Source: Hyphochytrium catenoides (lineage: Eukaryota > Sar > Hyphochytriomycetes > Hyphochytriales > Hyphochytriaceae). Taken from it: a DNA stretch of 64,000 nt. The position numbers and the translations under genes are program-made. The stretch is from NCBI GenBank assembly GCA_900088475.1, contig FLMG01000154.1, forward strand, positions 131,365 through 195,364, written 5' to 3'. Position 1 is the first letter of the stretch. Each line of letters starts with the position of its first letter. Shown in pieces: positions 27,209-38,400 of the stretch. The notes under the pieces were generated by a model. It searched no databases. It saw only the letters and a program-made list of their open reading frames with translations, and was not told the DNA's origin.

Positions 27209-28047
27209 GAGCTAGACTTGTCCAAGAGGCAGATCGCTGTAAGGGCTACACTCAAGGCTCAGTAGTCTTGCCGCTTCCAGCTAGGCTGTCTGGTTTATGC
27301 CTCGAGCAGATCCAAGGTCCACCAGTATCGTTTGTCAAGGCTGCTCAATGTCTACCACGTCCCTTTATCAAAGCTCTTCTGTTTTGGTCAAGACCCTAAC
27401 ATGACTACGGCCGCTAACCTTGGCTGATCACTTGTCAATAATGATACTCTGCCACCTTCAGCTGAAGACTCAAAATGAAAGCAAATCGTTATGGGAGCAG
27501 GAGCTTGAGACAATTGTTGACCTTCTGCCTCTTCGTCATTGCGCACAACGCACAGCACCGCTCTTTTGCCCAAGAAGAAGTAGGAGGACTCTTAGTTTTT
27601 CGTCGCGCCAACGGGAGTTCAAATGCGCCAATTGCCGCGAAGACTAGAGCTTGATTAATCAAACCTATATTCACTAAGTGATTATCTTTGGATAGATTCT
27701 ACCATTGATTCTTTGTGTAAATGTCCGATTGAGTTCTTGAGGATGTTTTTCCTATTGAGAAAAGTAGGAGCTCATGAAGCTCTGTTTAGCCGATGAGAAA
27801 CTCGACAATTGAGCCAGACCACCAGACACGGAAAGACCTGCATTTAGATTAGAGCTCTTCTTGCGGGTGGCCTCCCCGTGTACTGCCCCTTCAAAGACCG
27901 TTCTCCGTCCAACGTACTGACTAATGACCTATGAGGACTTGAGAAGATGAAGCGCTAAAGCGACGAGGGAAGGAAGCTCCTAGTGGTGTTGTGAAAGCCG
28001 GATGTGCACGGCCTCACCGCCGCAAGGATAAGTTGAGGTAAACATCT
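27209..28047. other. Divergent spacer upstream of MCM5
   Basis: The spacer lies between MCM5 (-) and the membrane protein gene (+). Short open frames exist at 27388-27674 on both strands, but none shows a domain or a phase-consistent splice chain. Promoters of both flanking genes presumably lie here. Confidence 0.5.
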
Positions 28048-29012
28048 ATGGACATCACAATGGAAGAAGAGCTAATAGCGCAGCGAGATGCGGCAATTGC
28101 TGTTTCACGGGAACTTCGAAAGAAGATGGACGAGCAAATAGAGCTCATTGAACGCCGAGCATTGAATGCAGAGCGACTGAGGGTAGAAGCTGAGAATAGG
28201 TTGCGCCTTCTAGAAAAGGAGCGAAAGTGGGAGGTATGGCTAGACTCCAGCATGTAGAGCTTCCTCTCCCTGAGCATTGTTTGTGCTTCATGCAGGCAGC
28301 AACTCATGAAAGAGATCTGCAGTTCGCTATATTCTGTGGCATACTAGGAGCTCTGTGTGGATGGGGTCTGGGAGTTATTGTCGCCATTCTTCTTGAAAAG
28401 CCTCTACTGGGCTTTATGCTGGTTTTACCTGCGATGGGCATCGGCATGACTTTTGCAGTGGCTTTATCTCGGGTAGGTGGCATGCCCCTCTCCTCTCTCA
28501 TTTCTCCCGTTAATCCCCATTCTCTGTGTTAAATGTGCATTCTTTGCTGCCGTGTTCATTCTGCGTTCATCCTCCCAACGCGCTCCAAGAGTCCCACCCG
28601 TCCTTGTCCGCACTCAAACGATGCCCTTCGGTCCTTTTGGCAGACTCAGGCAAGAATTGAGCGCAGGCAGAGAATAGTCAAGCAGAAAGTAAGACTGATT
28701 GGTTGTCTATTGTCCAAGTGAATGTCACGAACTCACTCGCTTTCTGGGGTTACGCAGTCCTTCAACGCTAATCCTCTAGACGAGTTATTAGGACCCCAGC
28801 GCACTGATGGTCAAGCCACAGATAACCAGCCCTCGAGTAGTGATGGAGAGGAGAAGCTCTCCCTTTCTAGGATTGCTCTCCAAGGCGCTTCCCGGTCCTT
28901 TTACTTTTCAAAAAAGCTAGTAGTGGACTATTGGACTGCAAGGGGAAAAGGCAGTTCCAGCCCGTCAGGGAGTCCCAATAATAGAAGCCAAGACGGAAAG
29001 AAGAGCCAATAG
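28048..29012 (+). CDS. Coiled-coil protein with two predicted membrane helices, unrecognised
   Basis: Four exons join in phase: 28048-28233, 28296-28472, 28650-28688, 28758-29012, giving about 218 residues. Residues 1-62 are charged and helical (QRDAAIAVSRELRKKMDEQ, EAENRLRLLEKERKWE), probably a coiled coil. Two hydrophobic stretches follow with a short turn between them: FAIFCGILGALCGWGLGVIV, then LGFMLVLPAMGIGMTFAVAL. A basic segment (RIERRQRIVKQK) and a Ser-rich tail with KLVVDYWTARGKG end the protein. The hairpin of two Gly-rich helices may sit in an organelle membrane. I do not recognise a family. The splice sites (GTATGG/GCAG, GTAGGT/TCAG, GTAAGA/GCAG) and the consistent frame support a real gene. 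Confidence 0.7.
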
Positions 29013-29274
29013 TACATAGCCCACGAGACCCTCCTCCAGGCTCTGCAGCTCCTATTTATCGGTACAACTCTGTGCCTATCCCTTTACAATATCCATCTGC
29101 ACCTATGCTATGATAGTCTCCCTCGTAAAGGGAAACTTATAAGACCAAAGACAGATAGCCTCTACTGACTTTATACATCATTGCTGCTTGCCGCTGTTTA
29201 ACACGAACACTGTCTTGCATGTCCTCTGCATTCAACTCTTGAACTCTCACACCGCCGCAACTTCTTCAACAGCT

Positions 29275-31122
29275 TCAACTCTCCGCTGGCGCCTCAGCTG
29301 GAGGGTTGGGGTCCGTCAAGACGTCCACACATTCTGGTAGTTCCTGGTCAAATTCTTTCTGAATGGGTAGTGGATTTGGTGGCGTGTAGTTTGCTTCTGA
29401 GAACTTGGTCCCGTAGCCGACATAAACATTCACATAGCGCTTTCCATAGCCCACAGTACATGCACCTGGCCACACCATTGAGCGTAGAACAGTAACACGG
29501 TTGGCAGGATTGCTGTTCACATTCCTAGGCTGCATACAGGAAAGCCAGGAGCCTTCCCCATCGTCTACTAAGGGCCGGAAGGGTGGAATAACAGGAGGCT
29601 CGGCTTCAGTGGCAGCAGGCACTTCCCCTTCCTCTCCCTCGTCCGTCTTAGGAACAGGGATGCAGCGGCCCTTGGAGTTAATCTCTCTGTATTTGTGCAC
29701 CCAATGGGAAAGGTCCAATAGCTCCTCTGCGCTTCTAGAGGGTACTTCTTCAGGCGGAGTTTCCGTGGTTTCCCCATCCTCATTCACTGCGTACAGTCCG
29801 GCTGGACAGATCACACATGAGCCACTGATACGGGCTACTTGAGCTCTGAGAAGGTTTTTCTCTGTTCCCGGGAAGGGCGGGTGGCCGTAGACCTAAAAAT
29901 GGAGATATAAGTGTTATAGAAGGCCTATCAGAGGAAGAAGCAGGTACGGTGTGATTCGTTCCAACCTTAGCTTCGAGATTTCCTGTGAAGAACCTTTTGA
30001 GCTTTCGCGCCGCGTCAATCTGAGCTACAGTCACCGGTGGGAGCTCTCTCCAGGTAAACACTCCTGGAAATGAGGATTGTTTAAGATAACGTCTCACCTG
30101 ACGTAATGGATCAAGACTGGATAGGATGATGGACAAAGTACCATACAACCAGGCAAAGATGTGAAAGAAGAAAGCGTGGATAAACGATCAAATTTATGGC
30201 AAAGGTATCTATGTTGTAGCCCTCCGAGGGTCGGTTGTAAGGTGGATTATCAAAAGTAACGGCGATCAGGTCAAGTGGGAGAGGAACAGGCCACGGTGGG
30301 CAATAACTCTGTCATGCGGATTGAGGGAAAGAGAGAGACAACATACCGTTTTCCAGAGGGCTAATAGTCGGGAGAGCCCAATATCTATACTTGTTAGCGC
30401 CCTCCAGTCCTTCCTGAAGCTGTATGTCTACCTCCCCTTGCGGTTCCTCAGCTAGTGCCTCAGCAATGTAATAGTCACCGTCTCGCCCCAGGATTTTACC
30501 CCAGAAGCGTAAACCCTGTGCGTTGGTCTTCTGTGCAAGCTTGGTGAGGGATAAAGACAGGCGAAAGGTTTCTTCTCGTCCAAAACCGATGCCTGCACGG
30601 TTGTGGCAGCTGCAGCTTAAGTAGGCGGCCATCGCAGTGCATTTGAGAACCAGCTAAACACATACCTGCCCATTCAAACATTGAAGCCTCATCAACAAGG
30701 TCTTGGGCGGGAAAGTTGGCTGACACCTCCTCACCCTCTGCTGGACCCTTTTTTGAGTTTGTGTTAGTGGTTTCTCTTGTAGCGGCAACAAGGATAGGTC
30801 CCAAGGTTTACCTCAAAGAGCTTGGACGCGGCCGCAGCCCAGTTTGTCTCACTAAGTTTCTAGTGACAGAGAGTAAGCATCAGGACAGTGTGTTGACAGA
30901 AAGCAAACTTACGGCTGTGACGGTTGCCTGATCCTGCACAGGTTGCCTTCCATCTTCAGCCGGGTTTATTGTCTTCTGCTTCACCACATTGGAGATATGC
31001 TCGAACAAATCTTGCGAGTTGGCAGGCTTTTCAGTCAATATTTTAAGGAGCACCTCTGAGAGATGGTCGTACAGCTTTGTGTTTTGCAGGTAGGCCTTGG
31101 CCTCCTCAAATGTCACCGACAT
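29275..31122 (-). CDS. RSPH4A: Radial spoke head protein 4/6 homologue
   Basis: The protein begins MSVTFEEAKAYLQNTKLYDH (exon 31122-30913), then ETNWAAAASKLFE (30851-30812) and EDLV-type EASMFEWAGIGFGREETFRL. A conserved block LRFWGKILGRDGDYYIAEA follows, then LPPVTVAQIDAARKLKRFF near 30010, HPPFPGTEKNLLRAQVARIS near 29840, and the C-terminal block VTVLRSMVWPGACTVGYGKR with YVGYGTKFSEANYTPPNPLP, ending near 29275. These are the signature blocks of the RSP4/RSP6 family, which forms the head of axonemal radial spokes in motile cilia and flagella. Length and order agree with the family, though the internal acidic linker is short. One intron-spanning part (30200-30350) is not fully resolved. It is convergent with the membrane protein gene, 262 bases away. 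Confidence 0.93.
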
Positions 31123-33150
31123 CCTTGATATTGCTGAGCCGCTGCTCGACTGTCAGCTGGTCTTCCTTCCGTTATGAGGTAAGGCAAGGGCTGAGATAAG
31201 AACGCTGTAAAATAAAGATAGCAGGTCTGCCTTCTAGAGCCGGCCACGATGAGAAAATCCAATGATGGAGCAAGGAAGACCAGTTCTTCCTCATGAGACG
31301 GCAGTCTCTGCAATCCCCTCCTGCCGCTTCTTCTGCCAGGGTTGGCGCGGTGGTTACTGTTGACGCTGAGGTAAAAGTGGTTATGATTCAAGACTCTAAG
31401 CATTAGGATGCTATTATTAGCTGTCTCTATGGGAAAGGCCATAACTAAGTCTTAAGAGGAGATATTACTAATGCACTTGTGACCTTTCAATTACTCTATT
31501 ACTCAAACTCTGACTCTGACTCTGATAGATCACTAGTGGATCATGCTTTGGTTATCATTAGTAGGATTTCTGTGGTGCACTCTGTTATGCAGATCTGTTT
31601 GGTGTTGCCTCTACCTATAAAGCTAGCCAACTGCTGACCGTTAGAGGTTGCATTCGATCATTGTTCGGTAATCCAGAACTTTGATACTACGACAAGCCAT
31701 TCGGTTCGTTTTGTCGTTGTTCTTACTTCTGAAGAATATTCAGAGCGCCAATAACTATCGGATAAGTCTGCGTGAGAAATCTTTATTGGATATCTCAGCG
31801 ACAAAAAGAAGAAGACCTTGAGCCCCCACCAATCTTTTGAAGGCTGACATTGTTGAACGCTGAAGTAGTGACGATGCAGAATAAAAAAAAAAGAGGACGG
31901 TTGATGATGATAATGGACAATAATTCACCACATTCCCTAATTATGGAAACTGTCACCACCACCAGGGTTAGGGTTAGGTCAGTACGTCTGATGATGATTA
32001 GAGCACCACTCAACATAATAATAAGTGCAATGGCGGCGTCCGGGTAGTTCAGTACTCGTACTACTATAATGCCTGAGGCTTCTCCTCCCTGTTTGGGTGC
32101 ATCACCGCTTATTACTCCTCAGGCACTTCTTCTTCTCTTATTGGTTGCCTTACACCACTTATTGTTGTGCTGGCTGAAAAAGATATCTATTATCATGGCC
32201 AAGTGCTAGGCTCTTAGGCAGGAAAAGTATTCTTTTATATAGAGAACTAATGTGTACCTTTCTCCTTCAATAAACCCGCAAGACCTTTTTGATGAAGACG
32301 ACGCGCAATGATGATCTTGAAAGCCTGCTGCTTAAGCTCCATTGAGAAGTTGTCATTATTATAAGAATAAGTCCGTTGTTTCATCTCTCCTCCGACTCTT
32401 TCCCAGGAGGTTACTACGTGTGTCATCAGATGATCCAGTACCAGCGAGCGAAGAAGGTAGACGTAGACAACAACACCATCCCATTATTGATACTAACTAC
32501 TAATGACATCATTAGATTCCCGACGACTGGCCTTCCTCCATCAGCTTCTGTCTATTATTTTATTTACCCTTTGTTATCTTTGACGATGGTAGTAGAGATA
32601 GGAACGAGGTTTTTTGTTGTTGTGCCTGATGACATTCTCCCACCAAATCCCCAAAGAAAATGTTAGCACCAGAGATATTACTTGTGGCTATTACTCGGAC
32701 AGCTCTAAACAGTAAAAAAGTTCCATCCCCATCACAGAACAAGACTGAGGGCCGGCCCCCTCGCCCCCGCTTCCGATCGGACATACTACTACAGAAACAG
32801 CAGGGCCAAACGCAAACAGGTTGAGGAGTAAAAAATTTTGTCTGTTGCTCACAGCTACGACTTTCTCGCCCTTTCAGTAGGAAAAAGTAACTTAAAAAGT
32901 AATTCCTACAGATGCCTGTTCAAGAAGTTAGAGAAGGTACAAGCAAGAGAAATAACAGTGAAGCTCAATCTATCCTTGATGTAGGACAGTTCGTCAATCG
33001 TCGTAAGCCTACGCCTTCTCTGCTAGTACTCGTCGCTGCAAAGCTGCTCGACGGCGCCGAGCAGCAGCAGCAGCCCGGGTACATTTCGGCATGAATGTCG
33101 TCAGAAAATGTTTACCTCCTAAGATGACGATTTCTTCATGTGACTAAGCA
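31123..33150. other. Gene-poor AT-richer stretch
   Basis: No gene could be assembled here. The sequence is richer in AT and in short triplet runs (TACT, ATGATG, ATAATA) than the flanking genes. A telomere-like AGGGTTAGGGTTAGG sits at 31965-31979. The minus frame at 32784-32600 (MSDRKRGRGGRPSVLFCDGD) has coding-like composition but no partner exon that I could join. Confidence 0.4.
31965..31979. repeat. Short telomere-like tract
   Basis: AGGGTTAGGGTTAGG gives about two and a half TTAGGG units within gene-poor sequence. It is too short to show a former chromosome end. Confidence 0.5.
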
Positions 33151-34310
33151 GTCCTCAGACAGTCTCTTGATCGTATTCTGGTTCTCTTCTTTGAGCTACC
33201 TGCTGCTAGGATGGGAGGCAGCGCCCAAACTAGAGGTAAAATCCTTGTTCCCTCAGCAGGAGAACAGGCGTCAACTTGGCGTGGTGAGCCTACTTTCATC
33301 GTTATCCTGAGGTACAAAAAAGAGGAGAGTAGACTCGCTCGTCGACCTCGCACCTTGTTGCCTGATCGCAGATCATAGCCTCCTCTTCTTGGAGAGGCGA
33401 TCTGCACGGCTATCTTTGTGCATTTCCAGAGGTGGGTGGGACCGGGCCAGAGCGATAATACAGTCAAGGAAGATGCCATACCATTCTCTGCTGCGAGGAC
33501 GGGGCGTCGACCGTCATGGAACCCTTGTTTTTTGTTGACAAAATCCACTCGAACGTCTTTATCACATTCAAGGCGCAAAATCCGGCATCTGGACTACACA
33601 GGCAAATTGCGCTGGAGAAATCGTGCTTTAGCGGCGAGCAGTAGAAGAACGTCTCCTGGGGGAGGAGAGGCCACCACTTTGAATGATGGCTCTGTTACTT
33701 GTCTAGCATTGCAGCATAGGTGGCAAATAGTATTTATAAAAATAATAATGATGGGCCAACGGAAAGATTCTTGGATCCGTAAGAGTATCAACTATTCATT
33801 ACTCAGTTGCTGTGCGAACCAACAAGGATGCAACCTTGCAAAAGAAATGAATCCATACGCCAGAAATATAAAGATGATGACCGCAGCTCGCACTGGACCA
33901 CCACAAGAAGTGATTCACCACGAAGGGAAGCAATAATTATTTGACAAACACCAATCTTGTTGAAAGTTGAAAGCCCCCTCCCGGGCTCCTCTAACCAAGT
34001 TATGCAATCGAAAGAAGTAAAAGAACGGCAAGATGGTCAGGAGGAGGTAGTGCTAGCCAAACAGGATTGCCCACTTCTATGTTGTCAACCTCCACCAGCA
34101 CCAGATTTAGCATCCGATTTAGCCCACTGCACACTAAAGGTCACTCATACTGACCCAGAGTTCTGAACACCACCTTTTTTGAGATAAGACAACTAGGACC
34201 ATCAAGGTTAGAAGGGTTGGACAAAGCGGCGCTAGCACTGGCGACGACCAGTGAAAGCAGAACTAACGAAGCCAATGGTGGATCTGGCGCCATCATCCAC
34301 TTTCTTTGTG
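33144..34310 (-). CDS. Candidate secreted protein, unrecognised; possibly broken
   Basis: A start near 34292 encodes a good signal peptide: MAPDPPLASLVLLSLVVASA, then SAALSNPSNLDGPSCLISKK. A donor (CA|GTATGA) near 34149 joins in phase to an acceptor GTGCAG near 34128, giving GLNRMLNLVLVEVDNIEVGN and PVWLALPPPDHLA. Downstream on the same strand come coding-like segments in different frames: FDCITWLEEPGRGLSTFNKI near 33990, VTEPSFKVVASPPPGDVLLL near 33680, and LECDKDVRVDFVNKKQGFHD near 33560, the last two in one frame split by a single TAG. I could not make one clean frame, so the gene may have small introns, errors, or be decayed. No family is recognised. Confidence 0.3.
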
Positions 34311-35440
34311 TGGTCATAAAGCTTCACACACGGTAAACTTTCACAGGTTCTATCCTAGAACATAACGGACAATGAGGAAAGGAGGACCATCATGAATCTC
34401 AATGAAAGGCACGACAGGCTTTCTTAGGAAATGGCTGTCGAAGAATGAAACAGCAGAAGAAGCGGTATGGACCCTTCCTCCTTTGTCTGTCTGTTGTGTG
34501 GAACTCCCACCCCTGTCGTACCCTTTCACCTTCCATCCACTCTCTTGCTAGCTTCAACTGCACACCAGTTCCAAGTCCAAGTCCAAGTAGTCGAGGGCCA
34601 GGTAGGACTGACTCATCAAGTCTCCGAATGATAGTTATCAAGGCTAAAAGTGCTTGCAAAAGCTCCACCAATCAGCAGTGCCGAAAGTTAGGGAGAAGTC
34701 CCAAGTCAGCCAATCAGAGCTGACCAAAGCGCATTGCGTCATTATAGGAGGTCTTAGCTCTAGGGGGAGATGTGAGCTCAAATATGATCCCCAGGAACGG
34801 ACATAGAAAAAGGACTAACTGAACAAGAATGACCCTGAAAACAATGAGGTTAAATTCCAGAAATACTAGCACTGAAGTTATTATTCTTTAGCATACAGGA
34901 CCATTTGATACCGAAACCTTTCAAGGGAATTGCATGGTAAGGTTTCCAGTTGAAGTTATTCTGGCTTTGGACCGTTTCCTGATGTTCGCCAACAACTTGT
35001 CCTTGACAGCTTGTTGTGGGGAGTATGACGGTCCAACCGCAGAGACAGTGAAAGAGATTGGAAACGGAAGAAGAGAGATAGGAGTTCGTAATGCGAATCA
35101 CATATAAAGCTGAAACAATCCTAACTTAAACAGCTCTGACAGAGACAGAGCCCATTGGAGATGGGAGTAACAAGAGACAGAGTAGAAATGAATCGAGACA
35201 GAGCCAGTTGTTAGGAAAGAAGGCACAGCTGAAAAAAGAATGGCTGTTCGACTAGGGCGGGCCCTTCCCCCTGTAGTAATAGTAACAGCCATCTTGATAT
35301 CAAATTCATACTACAAGCTTTTACGACAGGAAGTAGTAATGGCAGAACAGGACGGGGCGAGGGGCTTGAAGTGTGCTGTCCATCTTCTTCTCTTGAACAG
35401 AGATGGAGAGACGGGCATAATGGACCAGGTCATAACAGAC
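34311..35440. other. Spacer with unassigned short frames
   Basis: A minus frame at 34399-34671 and a plus frame at 35240-35467 (starting MAVRLGRALPPVVIVTAILI, a possible membrane anchor) are the longest. Neither has a recognised domain or splice partner. A direct AAGTCC repeat occurs at 34571-34590. I see no other structure. Confidence 0.35.
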
Positions 35441-36070
35441 ACTAAGTTTGATAGAGGTACTTTATAGCACTATAACTGAGAGAGATGCGCGAGAAAGAGT
35501 GTTGGGTTAGCTCGATTTTGGTCATCAAGAGGTAACTAAAGAAGTCGAAGCGAGGAGCCGACGAGAGAGAGAAAGGACAGAGGACGCCACTCCCTCCTCT
35601 TGGTTCTTTCTGCGTCACCTCGCCCTGTCCCGCAGCCTTTCCACAGGATAATTCTTCTACACTATCCTTCCAAGACATCCAACAGAGACAGAGTGAGAGA
35701 GAGATGAGGAGAGAAGAATGATATGGCAAGAGAGACACACACTATTGTACAAAGACAACCCGCAGACGAGACAGAGAGAAAAAAGCGAGAGACAGAGAGA
35801 CAGAGAGAGAGATGGTAGAGACACACAGAGATAAGTGACAGCAATGATTGATTTGTTATGATAGCTCTTCGTATCACTTTGGCATTCGAGCACGAGGCGT
35901 GCGCAGGTAACACCTCTCTTCATCTGTTGCTGCTGATATGCTGCTGCCTGGCCGCTAGCGGTGAGAGCCGTGAGAGCCGCACGTGAACAGATCCCAACTT
36001 TCCCTGCCACGCTATCTGCAGAAAGTATCTTGTTAACGCGCGGCGCCATTCTTATAGCGCCCTTTGCCAA
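35440..36070 (-). CDS. Candidate small gene, unrecognised, possible mitochondrial leader
   Basis: A start at 36070 gives MAKGAIRMAPRVNKILSADS then VAGKVGICSRAALTALTASG and QAAAYQQQQMKR, a basic and Ala/Ser-rich N-terminus like an organelle leader. A donor (G|GTGTTA, about 35912) could join over a CT-rich intron to TGTAG near 35663, giving EELSCGKAAGQGEVTQKEPR. The end is unclear. It is divergent from the plus-strand gene starting at 36143, 72 bases away. I do not recognise it. Confidence 0.35.
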
Positions 36071-36142
36071 GCTCTGCGGATCTTGGGCTATTTCCGCCTA
36101 CCCTTCAACTGAAGGTGCGAGTCAAGTACCAAGACCTCGGCG

Positions 36143-36625
36143 TTGACAACAGCTGGAACCATTCAGGGCAGCGGCGTGAGCCGTGCCTTCCGGAGAACTG
36201 TTTGGGGAATGCTGGACGAAATCACTTCAAAAGGCGTGCAGTGGTTCAAGCAGCACAAGAGCACGACCACTGTGGCTGCTCTTTTTGCTTTCACAACCGT
36301 CTCCGTCTATACGTTCTTAAAGAACCAAGATGGCTTTGATGAAGATGAGCTTAATGAGGCAGCGTTTTTGGAGGCCTGCCGATTTTCGGACGCTGATCTT
36401 CTCTCTCCCAGCTCCGTTTCAAGTCCTGGGAGCAAGGAATGGCCAACCTCACCAACTGGGTGCTTCAAGTCGAGCAGCAGTTTTGGACTTGACGGGTCGA
36501 AAAGAAGCAAAGATCTCTGCGCCAAAAAGCTGTCATGGCGCGATGAGTGTGGAGGGCCATTGGAGGATGTGCTCTGCTTTGACGACATGAAATGCAGCGC
36601 GCGAAGAGATGTCGCTACGGCTTGA
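36143..36625 (+). CDS. Small single-helix membrane protein, unrecognised
   Basis: An uninterrupted frame of 160 residues. Residues about 25-40 are amphipathic (LDEITSKGVQWFKQHKST). A membrane helix follows (TVAALFAFTTVSVYTFLKNQ), then an acidic and Ser-rich cytosolic-type tail (DGFDEDELNEAAFLEACRFS and Cys/Asp-rich end). No family is recognised. The absence of introns is unusual here but fits a short gene. It starts close to the divergent candidate gene on the minus strand, which suggests a shared promoter if both are real. Confidence 0.5.
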   Translation: MTTAGTIQGSGVSRAFRRTVWGMLDEITSKGVQWFKQHKSTTTVAALFAFTTVSVYTFLKNQDGFDEDELNEAAFLEACRFSDADLLSPSSVSSPGSKEWPTSPTGCFKSSSSFGLDGSKRSKDLCAKKLSWRDECGGPLEDVLCFDDMKCSARRDVATA

Positions 36626-38400
36626 ACAGGAAGCCTTTTTGCTCGATGTTCTTGGTATATTTTTCCCTATTTATTTGCGTGTATTCACTTGCACGTACGG
36701 CAGGAAAGGAGATGTAGGCTTGGTCCGTGCGTTCTTTACGCGGAGCCGTCGGTTGTCTCACTTTCCCATTTTTGGTATATTTATGCGGCAGTTAGTAGGG
36801 GTCGTCTGCTCTGACCTCCATTGGCATTAGTACGCGATACATTGCATAACCACTTGGCTTGTATGCCATACTCAAAAGATTAATGAATGTGTGTCTGAAG
36901 TGTGCTCCATCGTGAACTTTCTCCCCTAGTTTGCCTTACGAAAAAGCTCGCTACGCCAGCATACAAGCTGCAGCAGAGATCTAAGAACAAGTGTGCTTCC
37001 CGTATTCGCGTAAGTGATGCCTTTCGTACTCGCATACCATGAGGCGAGGCCTTCCGATACTTCTGGATGGCCGATCTGGTTCTCAGTCAATTGGCTTATG
37101 CGCACCCGGCTTGTGACGCTTGGTGTCGTCACGTGGGATTGAGATGGACCAAGGGTGTCTAATAGGACCTCTTTAGAGCTTGCTCGTCTCTGTAAAGAAG
37201 TTTCTTCTCTACCAGCCTCTGTACGCTTTCGTATCTCCTACTAGCACCACATATGAACCTTCACGCACAAGTATGAACCTTACTTTGCTTCTATCACAGG
37301 CAGTGCTTGTAGGCAGTGTTTATGGACAGCCCGAGTGCATGGTGTCAGTCAGACAGCCGCTTGATAATGGAAGAGGGAGAGGCTGTCGACGAAAGCAACC
37401 TTCTCTAGGGCCCGGGCGCAGTAGACTAGTCACGAATGGCAAGTGCCTCGTTAGATTCTTCGTTCGACACTACACAGACTGATGGACAGAAATAGAGTTC
37501 GATGTCAATCATCATTAGTAGGTTCAGAACACGACAGGAGGACGTTGTCGCATTAGAAGGGCACTAGAGCATCTGAAGGACTCGGTGATACTATTTTCCC
37601 AAGAGATGCTTCATAAGCTGGTGATTGCTGTTCACCATGGGTAGCGAGCAGCGAACAAACTGCCTACAAGTATCTCTCAGTAATTTAAACTGTCACTCAG
37701 ACTTCGGGCGATTGTTCTGGTGAGGTTCATGCCATTAGAAGCTGGTATATGGTTACGGTGTCTCTAGAGATCACTATTAGCGCCGTGTCACATTATGAAA
37801 AGCTGCACTTGTGCTCAATAGGTCCGACAATGGCTCTAGACATATGTTCCACGAAGCTTGCACCAGGTCACGACAATACAGCCTTGTCCTCGAGGGACAG
37901 CCGTAGGTCTGGCTGTCGCACGCGGTCCTACGCCGGTCACTCTCCTCTTGGATGCATATGCTTCTTCGCATCCCAGCACCAGGCAGGATTTCCCAACTGC
38001 TATCAGCAGCACGCTTCACTCTACAAAGCTCCTATAAAAAAGCTCCATCTGCACATCTGCATGATCTCCACTCTCTTCGTACAGATTGGTTCTTATTGAC
38101 CGCTAACGGACAGAGCTATACACTTGGGTCTACGATCTGACCACCACTCCTTGCAGACAAATTATGGGAAGCTGCGCTTGAGCTCTGTGTTACTATGTAG
38201 CTGCTTTTTGATCTCTGATGCATCCTCCGCTTAAGCTCGCCCTTGACCCATAGTAGGAGAGACGAGCTGTTCGCTGCAGAGGCCATAAAGGAGAAGAACG
38301 CTGGCACACACAAAGCGTTAGCGAGAGGAGAGCATTGCGCTGGAGAGAGACCAACAGGGGAAGTTGGAAGCTTCCTTCCTTCACTGCTACCTCTCTCACT
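36626..38400. other. Gene-poor spacer
   Basis: Open frames occur on both strands (minus 36926-37132, plus 37180-37482, plus 37749-38099), but they overlap each other, lack recognisable domains and do not join into a spliced product. I see nothing that I can support beyond untranslated or intergenic DNA. Confidence 0.4.

Noticed and set aside
33418-33936. Plus-strand frame of 172 residues
   Set aside because: Its composition is unlike a folded protein and the opposite strand has the better coding signal in a chain with a signal peptide.
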